DNA from: Pedobacter jejuensis
GTDB taxonomy: Bacteria > Bacteroidota > Bacteroidia > Sphingobacteriales > Sphingobacteriaceae
Assembly (NCBI RefSeq): GCF_003725795.1
Contig: NZ_RBEE01000023.1
Coordinates: 611,543 to 675,542 of the forward strand
Length of the DNA: 64,000 nt
Direction: 5' to 3'
The position numbers and the translations under genes were made by a program. This document shows positions 54,039 through 63,240 of the stretch, in pieces (within the stretch, counting starts at the first letter, position 1; every line of letters starts with the position of its first letter). A model generated the notes under the pieces. It did no database searches and had not been told where the DNA came from. It saw only the letters and a list, made by a program, of their open reading frames with translations.

Positions 54039-55154
54039 CTAAATAAATTCCTGATAAACAGCCTCAATACTTTTAGTCATCGTGGAAATATTAAATTTTT
54101 CTTGAACTGTTTTTTCTGCTTCAAGACCTAAATTTTTGACTAATTGTTTATCCAAAATTAGTCTTTGAAGAGCTTTTGATAGACTTTCTACATCAGCAGG
54201 TGGAACCAGTAAACCATTTACACCATCTTGTATCAAATCTGTAATGCCATCAATATTTGATGCTAGTATTGCTTTTCGCATAGACATTGCTTCTAATAAA
54301 GCAATTGGCAAACCCTCCCATAATGATGGTAAACAGAAAATATCAATCGCATTTAAAATGTCAGGTATATCGCTTCTAAAATCTACGAAAGTGATGTACT
54401 TATCGAGGTTCAATTCTTTTGACAATGCAAGCATTTGTATTTTTAAATCACCATCACCAACAATTAAAAGGTGAACATTTTCCTTTTCTGGAAGCATGGC
54501 TATCGCTTTAAGAAACGCCAATGGAGACTTCTGATTGGTAATCCGGGCAATGTATCCTACCAAAATCGATCGCTCATCAATGCCAAATTCCGCTCGTATA
54601 TTTTTAAATTCTTTATCTGGGTTAAATTTGAAACGATCTATTCCATTTGCAATTACAGTTGCATTTGACATTGGAAATTTATTTTTTCCTTCTACAAGAT
54701 TACTTTTCGAAACGCAAATCGTTTTATTGGCCACAGCAACAAGAAACCTTTCACTCATACTCCTGATAAATTTTACCACCTTACTTTGGTCAGGATGAAA
54801 AGACCAACCATGAACCGTGTAAACTAATGGAATTTTAAGTGATTTTGCACTGTAAAAAGTATTTGAATTGGCTCTGGTGCCATGAGCATGAATTAAATCG
54901 ATCTGCTCAGTTGCTATAATTTGCCTAACCACTTTCCAAACACTAATATTGAATGGTTTTTGAGTGCTTACAACATAGGTTTTAAAGCCGTCCAACTTAA
55001 GCTGTTCTACCATTGGTCCTTCTGTAAATGATAAAATTACAGATTCATATTTACCCTTATCCAAATTATTTACCAAATCCAATACATGCGTTTCACCGCC
55101 ACCAACCTGGCCCTGCCTAATGGCATGTAAGATTTTTTTTCTTGCAGTTTTCAT
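54039..55154 (-). CDS. GT4 family glycosyltransferase
   Basis: This 371-residue GT-B enzyme has an N-terminal Rossmann domain (RQGQVGGGETHVLDL, the GGxE family start; HAHGTRANS) and a C-terminal domain with the EX7E site PSLWEGLPIALLEAMSM. It retains the anomeric configuration of a nucleotide sugar. It is downstream of the GT2 gene by 8 bp, in one operon with the genes up to 62539. Confidence 0.92.
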   Translation of the reverse strand: MKTARKKILHAIRQGQVGGGETHVLDLVNNLDKGKYESVILSFTEGPMVEQLKLDGFKTYVVSTQKPFNISVWKVVRQIIATEQIDLIHAHGTRANSNTFYSAKSLKIPLVYTVHGWSFHPDQSKVVKFIRSMSERFLVAVANKTICVSKSNLVEGKNKFPMSNATVIANGIDRFKFNPDKEFKNIRAEFGIDERSILVGYIARITNQKSPLAFLKAIAMLPEKENVHLLIVGDGDLKIQMLALSKELNLDKYITFVDFRSDIPDILNAIDIFCLPSLWEGLPIALLEAMSMRKAILASNIDGITDLIQDGVNGLLVPPADVESLSKALQRLILDKQLVKNLGLEAEKTVQEKFNISTMTKSIEAVYQEFI

Positions 55155-55162
55155 AATTCGTA

Positions 55163-56353
55163 TTAGTTTTTTTTACGCTCCAATTCATCTACTATCCCTT
55201 CGTTATAGTGAATTGTGGCAGTAGATATTTCATTTGCTTTTCTTGCTTTAAATAATGACAGTATTTGAAGAAACATGAAAACTGGAACTTTTACCAGGGC
55301 GTTATAAACAGCTTTTGGTGCTTTAAAATAATTTAAAGCAATAAAAAATATCGAGAAGAAACTTACGATCGCGATAAGCCAAAAAATTAACATACTGCTT
55401 AGGAAAAAGATATCTATCAAAATGCATAATATTGATAGCCCGGCAATAATAAATAAAGGTGGTCTTGAAAAGATAAGTCCACAAAGAAATTGATTTTTAT
55501 TAAGCTGGAATACTCCTTTAAAAACCAATTTTACGCCCTTACCAGCGTACTTAAACCAAGTATTTATCCATCTCGCTCTTTGATTAACCAATTGTTGAGA
55601 TTTAGAAGTTTTTTCGTCGTAAACAATTGCCCTTTCTGCAAAAGCTATTCTTTTGCCGCGATTCAAAATTTCCATTTGTAGAACTTTATCAAAACCAGCA
55701 CCTTCAATGGATAACGTTTCTAAACATTCTCTGTAAAAAGAAGTTGTGAAAGCCATACCAGATCCAGCTAATGAGGCAGATGAACCATTATCAAACAAAA
55801 GTTTCCTATCTATAAACCGATAGTAGATATCTCCAGCCTCGTCAAGACAGGCGTAAGCAGTGTTCAAGTTTTTGGCTTTACGTACCCCTTGTACCGCTAA
55901 ATACTCTAAATCAAAAAATTTGTTTAATTCATTTAAATATTCTGGTTCAACTAAATTGTCGCTATCAATTATAGTTAACAGTTTATGTGGTCTAATAAAT
56001 CTGTTAACAGCATAAAAATGAGATTTGGTGTTACTAGCCAATTTCTCTTCCGGACGAAGTAATATAACTTTATCGCTATTAAAGTTTAGATTGGTAATAT
56101 CGCAATCATCAGCAACTACATAAACAACATAATTATTGTAGTTTAAATTTAAAATTGATTTAACAACATCTGTTAACAAGGTAGTTTGTTGATAAGCCGT
56201 AACAATTATTCCATAATCATACTCGCTTCCTGCAACTGTCGAAACCTTATTTTTGCTTTTAAAAAAATGAAAAAGATATAAAAATACCGGAAGCAATAAA
56301 TTAAAGCCAACCAATACTTGAAAAATGATAAAAATTGTAATCAAAACTTCCAT
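55163..56353 (-). CDS. Membrane-bound GT2 family glycosyltransferase
   Basis: This 396-residue protein has an N-terminal membrane helix, a GT2 catalytic domain (YGIIVTAYQQTTL; VYVVADDCD; LLTIIDSDNLVEPEYL; GFDKVLQMEILNRG; QRARWINTWFKYAG, a QxxRW motif) and three C-terminal helices. The QxxRW motif points to a processive beta-glycosyltransferase or its close kin. It lies between GT4-type genes in the minus-strand operon. Confidence 0.88.
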   Translation of the reverse strand: MEVLITIFIIFQVLVGFNLLLPVFLYLFHFFKSKNKVSTVAGSEYDYGIIVTAYQQTTLLTDVVKSILNLNYNNYVVYVVADDCDITNLNFNSDKVILLRPEEKLASNTKSHFYAVNRFIRPHKLLTIIDSDNLVEPEYLNELNKFFDLEYLAVQGVRKAKNLNTAYACLDEAGDIYYRFIDRKLLFDNGSSASLAGSGMAFTTSFYRECLETLSIEGAGFDKVLQMEILNRGKRIAFAERAIVYDEKTSKSQQLVNQRARWINTWFKYAGKGVKLVFKGVFQLNKNQFLCGLIFSRPPLFIIAGLSILCILIDIFFLSSMLIFWLIAIVSFFSIFFIALNYFKAPKAVYNALVKVPVFMFLQILSLFKARKANEISTATIHYNEGIVDELERKKN

Positions 56354-56354
56354 A

Positions 56355-57554
56355 TTAATTTTTATCTGATAAGGTATTTTCGATTGCTTTATATAAGTCT
56401 TTCACGCTATTTTCCCATGTATGTTTTAATGCAAAACTTCTTCTGTTTTGTTCCAGCGTATCGCTATTTTCCCCCAGTGCTTGCTCAATGAGCGTAATAT
56501 ATTGCTCTTTATTTTCAGCCAAATAAACAAAGTCAGAAAAGGATTCCATTGCTTTAGTAGCGGTTGCAACAACAGGTTTTCCAATTGCTAAATACTCATC
56601 AATTTTTCGTGGATAATTGCCAATTGTAACCATATTAACAAGTTGAGGATTTATGCAAACATCAAACGCATTTATAAAATCTGGCAAAGTATTAATCGGC
56701 TTATTTCCAGTAAATATTACATTTTTATAATTATGTAAATCGCTGGCTTTGAAAATATCGTCTTCCTGCCCTACCAAAATAATTGTCCATTCTGGTTTTG
56801 TTAAGGCTATATGAGCAATAATATCTTTATCTAAACGGATGCTTTGTATTGCACCAACATAACCAATAATTGGTCGTTTAATATTGGCCAAACCTAATGC
56901 TTCAGGCTGAGTTTTCTTCCTAAAAAATATATCTAAATCACAGCCTTGCCCGATATAAAAGGAATTTGGGTTGTATTTTCTGCAGTAATCAGCAAGGAAA
57001 GTAGAGTTTGCTACACATAGAGTATTTTTTGCAATTAACTTAGGTTCTAACTGCTCCCCGTGTTTTTTCCAATAGTCAACAGCAATCATGTAATCTCTTG
57101 AATAATAAACACTTGCTTTTGGTTTCAGAAAATCATTTAAGAAATAACCTTTAAACATCTCGTTATCATTAAAAAGAATGAAATGTTTAAAACCTAACTT
57201 TTCTGTAGCTTTTAATATAGATTTAGATAGCTTTTTATTATTGTAATAATTTATAAGATTGAATATAACTGTGCTAGGAATCCAATTGATAGATTCTACC
57301 ATGCAATCTGGGTACAAATTCCATAAATTATTTTGAACCTCAATCAATCCATTAGCTTTCCCTTTTATAATATCTAATCTTCGCTTAGTTTTTGGATTAT
57401 TTTTATCTCGATAAAGTGTAATTCTATCTAAAGGAGAGTTGATATACAAAACTCTATTTTTTTTACTAATTTCTATTGCAATGTTCTTGCAATTGCTTCC
57501 AATTTCAGTATCCCAAGGTTGTTGCCCAACAATTACAAAATCTATTCCTTCCAA
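56355..57554 (-). CDS. GT-B glycosyltransferase (GT4-like)
   Basis: This 399-residue protein begins DFVIVGQQPWDTEIGSN and has a C-terminal nucleotide-sugar domain (IIGYVGAIQSIRLDKDI, VGQEDDIF, INPQLVNMVTIGNYPRKIDEYLAIGKPVVAT). This resembles the uncharacterised GT4/GT1-like enzymes of Bacteroidota EPS loci. No ATG gives the full N-terminus; TTG at 57554 is used, with a stop in frame just upstream. It lies 10 bp after the GT2 gene, in the same operon. Confidence 0.82.
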   Translation of the reverse strand: MEGIDFVIVGQQPWDTEIGSNCKNIAIEISKKNRVLYINSPLDRITLYRDKNNPKTKRRLDIIKGKANGLIEVQNNLWNLYPDCMVESINWIPSTVIFNLINYYNNKKLSKSILKATEKLGFKHFILFNDNEMFKGYFLNDFLKPKASVYYSRDYMIAVDYWKKHGEQLEPKLIAKNTLCVANSTFLADYCRKYNPNSFYIGQGCDLDIFFRKKTQPEALGLANIKRPIIGYVGAIQSIRLDKDIIAHIALTKPEWTIILVGQEDDIFKASDLHNYKNVIFTGNKPINTLPDFINAFDVCINPQLVNMVTIGNYPRKIDEYLAIGKPVVATATKAMESFSDFVYLAENKEQYITLIEQALGENSDTLEQNRRSFALKHTWENSVKDLYKAIENTLSDKN

Positions 57555-57564
57555 TTTTGGTTGA

Positions 57565-58350
57565 TTAAAATTTTCTTAAATAAAGACCTGAATAACAGTT
57601 AACATATCTATAAGCAGTTCTTAAATGCCTAACAAAAAAATTATCACTATTACGCCAAATGTTTCTATGCATAGTGCTTGGCTCCGATGATGAATTAACT
57701 TGCTCTAATACAGATTTATGTTCATCGAAAAAAAATGCCTTACCCCCATGCTTGATAAAAGACATCATCATCCCAAATTCTGTTTTATCACCAGATGTTC
57801 CCTCGATATATCGCCCGAATTTTTGAAAATAAGTACTTCTTTTTAAATGAGGATGGTCGCTATATAAAGCAAATTTATTTAATCCAGGGTACCACCATTT
57901 AAAAAGCATTTCAGAAAAACCGTATTTATAACTCTTTAGGTAAGGGTATTTTTCGTAAGCATAAAAGCGAACCACATCAAAATCCTCACGCTCCATTAAA
58001 AGGGAATGACCGTTTTCTAAATTTTGCGCAAAATTATCTAATGGGATAAAATCTTCTTGTATGTATAAAGTGAATGGCGTTTTCACAGCATCTAAACCCT
58101 TATTTAAATTATTTCCTAGACCTTTATTAACAGGTGTAGTAATCAACTTAAAATCGTATTGGTTGCTTAAACTATTAATATAATCAATGTGTTCAACCGA
58201 ACTGCAATCATCTGATATAATAATTTCTTTAAAAGCACAATTAGCTTTCTTCAATTCGGAAAGCAAACGCTCTAAAGATTTACTACGATTGTAATGGGTA
58301 ATCACTAGCGTTATATCATCAAAATATGCAACTTTCGTTGTGGTTTCCAT
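57565..58350 (-). CDS. Family 2 glycosyltransferase
   Basis: This 261-residue GT2 enzyme has DITLVITHYNRSKSLERLL, IIISDDCSS and TLYIQEDFIPL, a DxD-like site. The rest of the sequence (TSGDKTEFGMMMSF) is consistent with an inverting transferase that adds one sugar. It is compact and soluble, so it acts on the cytoplasmic face. It begins 9 bp after the acyltransferase stop. Confidence 0.85.
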   Translation of the reverse strand: METTTKVAYFDDITLVITHYNRSKSLERLLSELKKANCAFKEIIISDDCSSVEHIDYINSLSNQYDFKLITTPVNKGLGNNLNKGLDAVKTPFTLYIQEDFIPLDNFAQNLENGHSLLMEREDFDVVRFYAYEKYPYLKSYKYGFSEMLFKWWYPGLNKFALYSDHPHLKRSTYFQKFGRYIEGTSGDKTEFGMMMSFIKHGGKAFFFDEHKSVLEQVNSSSEPSTMHRNIWRNSDNFFVRHLRTAYRYVNCYSGLYLRKF

Positions 58351-58359
58351 TTGCTTTAG

Positions 58360-58983
58360 TTAAAGGGATATTTTCTCCCATGAGGAAGTTAGTTTATTAT
58401 ATTGCTTAATTACTCTTGCAGGATTACCTACTGCTACAGAAAATTCGGGAATATTTTTAGTAACTACGCTCCCTGCACCAATGATACAATGTTTGCCAAG
58501 TACTACTCCTGCGGTAATTACGCTATTTGCGCCAATCCATACATCATCAGCAATTACGATGGGTTTGCACGAAACTTTTTGAAGGGATGGTGGGGTATTT
58601 ACGTCTTCGTAACCATGATTTAGCCCAGATATCACAATATTTTGAGCCATCATAACATGGTTTCCAATAGTGACTGGACCGATGATTACATTGCCCATAC
58701 CAACAATGGTTTTGTCGCCTATGATAACATCACCAACACCATTATTAATTGTTGCAAAATCTTCAATAACAGAATTATTACCTAAGCGAAAATCGTTAAA
58801 CGGAAAAACATCAAGCCTGGTATTGTACCTAACAATAGCGCCTTTACCTCTTTTATGTTTAAATGGATTTAAAAACAAACGGACCCATAAACGTGGTTTA
58901 TTATCATTTGTTGGTATTAGCATACTTAACGCTAAACTTTTCAACTTTGGATTTGATTTTATTTTAGAGATGATTGAGGTCAT
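58360..58983 (-). CDS. Left-handed beta-helix acyltransferase (WbbJ-like)
   Basis: This 207-residue hexapeptide-repeat protein has repeats such as NNSVIEDFATI, GDKTIVGMGNVIIGP, and the active-site SGLNHGYEDVNTPP with its His, typical of CoA-dependent O- or N-acetyltransferases. The final IGAGSVVTKNIPEFSVAVGNPARVI is the family ending. The ATG at 58983 is preferred over a TTG upstream, which would read through the small gene ahead. It may acetylate the glycan or the amino sugar made by the FdtAB-like pair. Confidence 0.85.
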   Translation of the reverse strand: MTSIISKIKSNPKLKSLALSMLIPTNDNKPRLWVRLFLNPFKHKRGKGAIVRYNTRLDVFPFNDFRLGNNSVIEDFATINNGVGDVIIGDKTIVGMGNVIIGPVTIGNHVMMAQNIVISGLNHGYEDVNTPPSLQKVSCKPIVIADDVWIGANSVITAGVVLGKHCIIGAGSVVTKNIPEFSVAVGNPARVIKQYNKLTSSWEKISL

Positions 58984-58987
58984 TATT

Positions 58988-59086
58988 TTATTCGTTAAAA
59001 TCTTCTGTATTCGGTTTTCTTCTTCCTCTAAAAAAACCAATTATAAAGAAAATTATAGCAGGTACACTAAATATCTCCCAGGGCAT
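58988..59086 (-). CDS. Small membrane protein (32 aa) between O-antigen ligase and acyltransferase
   Basis: A 33-codon ORF (ATG 59086-59084, TAA 58990-58988) exactly fills the space between two coupled genes. It begins 1 bp after the ligase stop (TGATATG) and ends 4 bp before the acyltransferase ATG. The product has one hydrophobic helix (IFSVPAIIFFIIGFF), a basic turn (RGRRK) and an acidic tail (TEDFNE). This fit to the neighbours supports translation. No family is known; a small regulator or stabiliser of the membrane complex is only a guess. Confidence 0.7.
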   Translation of the reverse strand: MPWEIFSVPAIIFFIIGFFRGRRKPNTEDFNE

Positions 59087-59087
59087 A

Positions 59088-60371
59088 TCAGGCTATTTTA
59101 ATTAATTTTTTTTCTTTTAATTCTTGATCTAGCTTAGGCATCATATATACAAAAACAATTGATGCATATACTATAATCGTTGTGGGCATAGTATTGATAA
59201 CTTCATTACCGTAACTACAAAAAAGAATTCCTGCAAAACCAGATGTTAATGCAATCGCCTTTATCTTTAAACCCTCATCTTCTATATCCCATACAATACC
59301 ACAACATCGCCCGAGTATATATACCATCATACAAATCCAAATGGTAAAACCAACAATGCCATACATGGCCCAAACTTTAACCCAGTAGCTATCTGGTTGT
59401 ACTTTTGATAAAAACTTATCAGCATTATAAGCCATTCCATTTGAACCAACAACACCTAAACCACCGCCAAACGGAATACCGCTCATATATTCTTTTAAAA
59501 CCCTTTGAGAGGCTAATCTTACATTTAGAGAGGGATCATCTGGATTTAAAGAGCTTCTAAATCTATATATATTGTAATTTCCGTTGCCAATATTTGTAAA
59601 CTTTAAAAAACATAGAAATAGTATCGCTAATGCACCACCTAAAAATAATACTTTGAATTTTTTACTGAGTAATATTGCAACAAAGGCTCCAGGTACTAAA
59701 GCAAACATAGCGCCTCTAGTTCCAGAGATTAGCATACCATACAACATTAGCGCCGAACATGTTAACAATATAATCCTTACCTTCTTTTTAACCGGTCCTA
59801 ACGCCAATATTAATGTTAGCAAACCAATATGTGCTTGTGATGCACCAAATTGTGCTGCTTCAGAGTAGAATGAGAATACCCTTAATCGTCCCCACAATAC
59901 ATGGGTTACTGCACCTCCATTATCTAAAAATATTCTATCTCCTTTTGATAAACCAAAATGCAACTGCTTTATACCATCTAAAGCTGCAACGGTGGATAAT
60001 GCAATAACAATCAGTAAAAAATAATCTAAATCTTTATTGGTTTTAAAAACTAAAAAATAAAGCGTAACAATTAATAAAGGATATTCTGCAGCTGATCTAA
60101 TTTCTTTAAGCCATCCTATTGTGCTTGCACCGGCAGGATTAGCCACTTCGAGTACACTTAAAAAAAACCAAAACAGAAAAAGATAAAATAGGTCGTTATT
60201 TAAGTTCTTCCAATTTTCTTTAGGAACTGAAAAAATTGCGCATATAAAAGCAATTAACATGATTACTTCGATGAGAATACCAATAGGAAACATTATTCCT
60301 AGTTCTCTTGAAATAAGCCAGTAAACAAAGCAATATATTAATAATATGTAAACGACAACTTTAGCAACCAT
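59088..60371 (-). CDS. O-antigen ligase/polymerase-like membrane protein
   Basis: This 427-residue protein has about twelve hydrophobic helices and a large periplasmic loop near residues 270-330 (RFRSSLNPDDPSLNVRLASQR, GIPFGGGLGVVGS) as in WaaL/Wzy-type O-antigen ligases and polymerases. It may polymerise the repeat unit (Wzy role) or transfer the polymer to a carrier; the two cannot be told apart from sequence. It follows the Wzc-like gene by 29 bp. Confidence 0.85.
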   Translation of the reverse strand: MVAKVVVYILLIYCFVYWLISRELGIMFPIGILIEVIMLIAFICAIFSVPKENWKNLNNDLFYLFLFWFFLSVLEVANPAGASTIGWLKEIRSAAEYPLLIVTLYFLVFKTNKDLDYFLLIVIALSTVAALDGIKQLHFGLSKGDRIFLDNGGAVTHVLWGRLRVFSFYSEAAQFGASQAHIGLLTLILALGPVKKKVRIILLTCSALMLYGMLISGTRGAMFALVPGAFVAILLSKKFKVLFLGGALAILFLCFLKFTNIGNGNYNIYRFRSSLNPDDPSLNVRLASQRVLKEYMSGIPFGGGLGVVGSNGMAYNADKFLSKVQPDSYWVKVWAMYGIVGFTIWICMMVYILGRCCGIVWDIEDEGLKIKAIALTSGFAGILFCSYGNEVINTMPTTIIVYASIVFVYMMPKLDQELKEKKLIKIA

Positions 60372-60400
60372 AAATACAAAAGGTAGTTATATTTTTTTAA

Positions 60401-62539
60401 TTAGCTCTGTACCTGAGTTTTATTTAACACCCATCCTAAAAATCCAGGTAGTTTTTTAATATAATCTACAAACTCCTTATTAGAATCTTTAATGGTATTA
60501 CCGGCTTCGAAAACTGAAATATTCTTCTCAGTAAATAGAAGCCACTCCTTTGCAATGTTTATATCCTGAAGTGCATTTACGTCTACAATAATAGTATCAA
60601 ATTCATCTTTTAATACGTCAAAACCAGCCTGAAGACTTTTTATGCTTTGAATTTCTAAAAGTGATTCTCGGGCTTTACTTTTATTCATAATCGTTATCAG
60701 ATCTTCTGTATGAATCTCCTTTTTGATTAAAAACGTTTGGAAATTTTGACTGGTAGCAAGAGCCTTACTATCAGATTGAACAACAGGAAGCTCATCAGCG
60801 ATTAAAAGAACCTTTTTACCAGTCATTGCAAAAGCGTAAGCCAGACTGTAACATAAAAATGTTTTTCCTTCGCCTGCTACCAAACTCGTAATGCCCAAAA
60901 TCTTACTCCCATCTGCATCCATTTGGTTATTGATTTCGAAACGTAACGACCTAAGCATATCTCTATAAAGCTCGAAGTTTTGATTCCCATCTTTATCGTT
61001 CCAAATATCTCTAATGTTTCTTTCGTTGCTTTCGATTTTGTTTAATACACCAAGCGTTTTCGATCTTGTTGCGTTGGCCAACTGTTGAGCACTAACAATT
61101 TTGTGATCGAGAAAGAATATTAATAATACAAATCCAAAACTGGCGATAAAACTTCCTGCACCAGCACCTAATAGGTAGAAAATCTTTTTAGATGGTTCAG
61201 GATTACCTGGCAAGCCAAGTTGTTCAATCTGCAATCTTAGTCCTAAGCTCTGTCCTGCCCTATTTTGATTAACCTGATCTAAAGCAGTTGTATATTCTTT
61301 AATGGCCAAATCAGCCTCTCTCTGATAATTTTGAATATCAGCATCATAAGGAACCATACTGCTATATTTCGCTCTTAAAATACCTAACTGCTGATTGATA
61401 ATAGTTAGACTTCTTTTTTGCTCTTCAAGTGATATTTCAAGGGCTGTTTTTTGCGCAATTAGTGTTTGTTTAGATGCACGTGGATCTACTACATTTTCAT
61501 CAGCATTCTGATTACTTTTTCTAACTATAATTCTATTAATAGAATCGATCTTTAATTGATCTGAAGCCTTAAACCCGTTGTCGACGTACCTATCTGTAGC
61601 AATTTTGAGGTCGCCTTTTAAACGAATAAGTTCGCGATTATCGGCTTGTGTACTTCCTGCAGTGTATGAGTCATTTCCATTTAGTTTACTTCGTATAACT
61701 GACAGTGCACCCTGATTGGATTGAATTTTTGTTAATGCATCAGCCCGTTGTGCTTCATATTGGGTAATTTGACCATACACAGAGCCCGATTGCTCATCAA
61801 GATTTAAAAACCCTTTATTCTTTTTGAAAGCTGCCAGAGCGTTATTTTTCTCATTCATAGTAACTTCCTTTTGTTTCAGTAAAGAATCTAAAAGAACTAT
61901 GGAATTATTTTGGTTAAAACTTATCTCACTGCTGTAGTTACTAATAAAATCGGCAGCTAATGTATTTACAACATAAGAAGAAAGTTCTGGGTTCTCAGAA
62001 ACATATTCTAAAGTTATTAAATCACTGTTATCTGCATGGTTAATTTCAATTTGCTTTCTCAGTGTTTCCTCACCATATCCCATTGAACCAACCAAATTGT
62101 AAAGTTTGTATTTACCATTATTGTCGGATAATGTTAGTATTGATTTAGTGGCAAGTTTTTCTCTAAATATCTGGATCAATTCAGCTCGATTTTGAGCATT
62201 TAAGGAATCAAGCTTTTCACTATATTTTCTAAATGACTTTTTTGGATTTTCTAAATCATGAATCATCAAATTATAAGCGAGTATATTCATGATCTTTTTC
62301 ATCTTGAATTTCTCCATAATTTGATTAAACTGTTGACTTACTTGAAAAAAATCGGTGGTCTCATTTGAAATAACTTTTTTCGAAGGATCTAAAAGTCCCG
62401 TAGATATTTGAACTTCTGAACTATACTGTTTAGGTAAATTTTGAACCAAAAAGTAAGTAATTGTTACAGCAATAATGGGCACTAGAATTAGCACCCATTT
62501 ATATTTATTAATCAGTTTTAAAAGTGATTTTATATCCAT
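60401..62539 (-). CDS. Wzc/GumC-like polysaccharide chain-length protein with degenerate kinase domain
   Basis: This 712-residue protein combines a chain-length determinant (Wzz) domain with a C-terminal nucleotide-binding domain. Features: N-terminal helix (about 16-32), long periplasmic coiled-coil (about 190-420) and a second helix near 460 (FYLLGAGAGSFIASFGFVLLIFF). The C-terminal domain has a P-loop (SLVAGEGKTFLC), a Walker B-like FDTIIVDVN, but a weak Walker A' (LLIADELP) and no tyrosine cluster at the end. It is therefore a degenerate BY-kinase that may bind ATP without autophosphorylating. It controls length and export with the TolC-like protein encoded next. Confidence 0.88.
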   Translation of the reverse strand: MDIKSLLKLINKYKWVLILVPIIAVTITYFLVQNLPKQYSSEVQISTGLLDPSKKVISNETTDFFQVSQQFNQIMEKFKMKKIMNILAYNLMIHDLENPKKSFRKYSEKLDSLNAQNRAELIQIFREKLATKSILTLSDNNGKYKLYNLVGSMGYGEETLRKQIEINHADNSDLITLEYVSENPELSSYVVNTLAADFISNYSSEISFNQNNSIVLLDSLLKQKEVTMNEKNNALAAFKKNKGFLNLDEQSGSVYGQITQYEAQRADALTKIQSNQGALSVIRSKLNGNDSYTAGSTQADNRELIRLKGDLKIATDRYVDNGFKASDQLKIDSINRIIVRKSNQNADENVVDPRASKQTLIAQKTALEISLEEQKRSLTIINQQLGILRAKYSSMVPYDADIQNYQREADLAIKEYTTALDQVNQNRAGQSLGLRLQIEQLGLPGNPEPSKKIFYLLGAGAGSFIASFGFVLLIFFLDHKIVSAQQLANATRSKTLGVLNKIESNERNIRDIWNDKDGNQNFELYRDMLRSLRFEINNQMDADGSKILGITSLVAGEGKTFLCYSLAYAFAMTGKKVLLIADELPVVQSDSKALATSQNFQTFLIKKEIHTEDLITIMNKSKARESLLEIQSIKSLQAGFDVLKDEFDTIIVDVNALQDINIAKEWLLFTEKNISVFEAGNTIKDSNKEFVDYIKKLPGFLGWVLNKTQVQS

Positions 62540-62559
62540 TTAAAGAATTTTAATTTCTC

Positions 62560-63240
62560 TTATTTAACCTCGCTTAACTTCATGCCAATAATTTGTTCCA
62601 ACAGATCCTTAGATTTTAAATACAACGATTCTGCTTGGATTTTTTGTTGGAAAGATGTGAATTGATTTATACGAGATTGATTGTATGCATCTAAAGTAAT
62701 TTCTCCCTTTTCAAATCTTAGTCTCAAACTTTCGGCTACACCTTTATTATCTTGAGCCATTTGAGAACTGATTTTTAACAAGCTTAATTGTTGGATATAA
62801 TCGTAGTATCTAACTTTAACATCATTAACTAACAAAAGCTCAAAATCTTTTTGTTCAAGCTTTGCAAGTTCATAATCGATTTTAGCCTTCTTAACCAAGA
62901 AAGGTTTGGTTAGCAAATTACCTAAATTGATACCAACACCAAATTGAACACCATTAACATTATAAGGATTAACAGGATCTAATACAGCTCTATCACCTGG
63001 TCTGTAAAAATACGAAGCGTTAAAGATATCTAAATAAGATAAGCTAGCCGTAGTAATTCCAATTTTCACACCATCAGAACGAAGCTGATAAGATTTTGCC
63101 CGAGGAAAATTTTGTTTTGCCAATTCAATATACTTTTCTAAATCAGCATATTTTATTTCAGGAATAATTGTTTCTTGCGAATAAGCATTCACGCTTAAAA
63201 AGATTAAGCATGCGAGCGTAATTTTTAGTAAAGTTTTCAT
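62560..63240 (-). CDS. Short TolC-family outer-membrane protein
   Basis: This 226-residue protein has a signal peptide (1-20, ending VNAYSQ), one TolC-like hairpin (LLVNDVKVRYYDYIQQLSLL) and long amphipathic helices up to the C-terminus. It is half the length of normal TolC (about 430-480), with a single repeat unit, so it is probably a short Bacteroidota export component that forms the outer-membrane exit for the adjacent Wzc-like protein. No frameshift remnant is visible. It is first in the minus-strand operon. Confidence 0.78.
   Translation of the reverse strand: MKTLLKITLACLIFLSVNAYSQETIIPEIKYADLEKYIELAKQNFPRAKSYQLRSDGVKIGITTASLSYLDIFNASYFYRPGDRAVLDPVNPYNVNGVQFGVGINLGNLLTKPFLVKKAKIDYELAKLEQKDFELLLVNDVKVRYYDYIQQLSLLKISSQMAQDNKGVAESLRLRFEKGEITLDAYNQSRINQFTSFQQKIQAESLYLKSKDLLEQIIGMKLSEVK

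Noticed and set aside
58984..59040. Extended acyltransferase start at TTG 59040
   Set aside because: It would overlap the small gene at 58988-59086 and adds a charged tail outside the hexapeptide fold; the ATG at 58983 gives a normal N-terminus.
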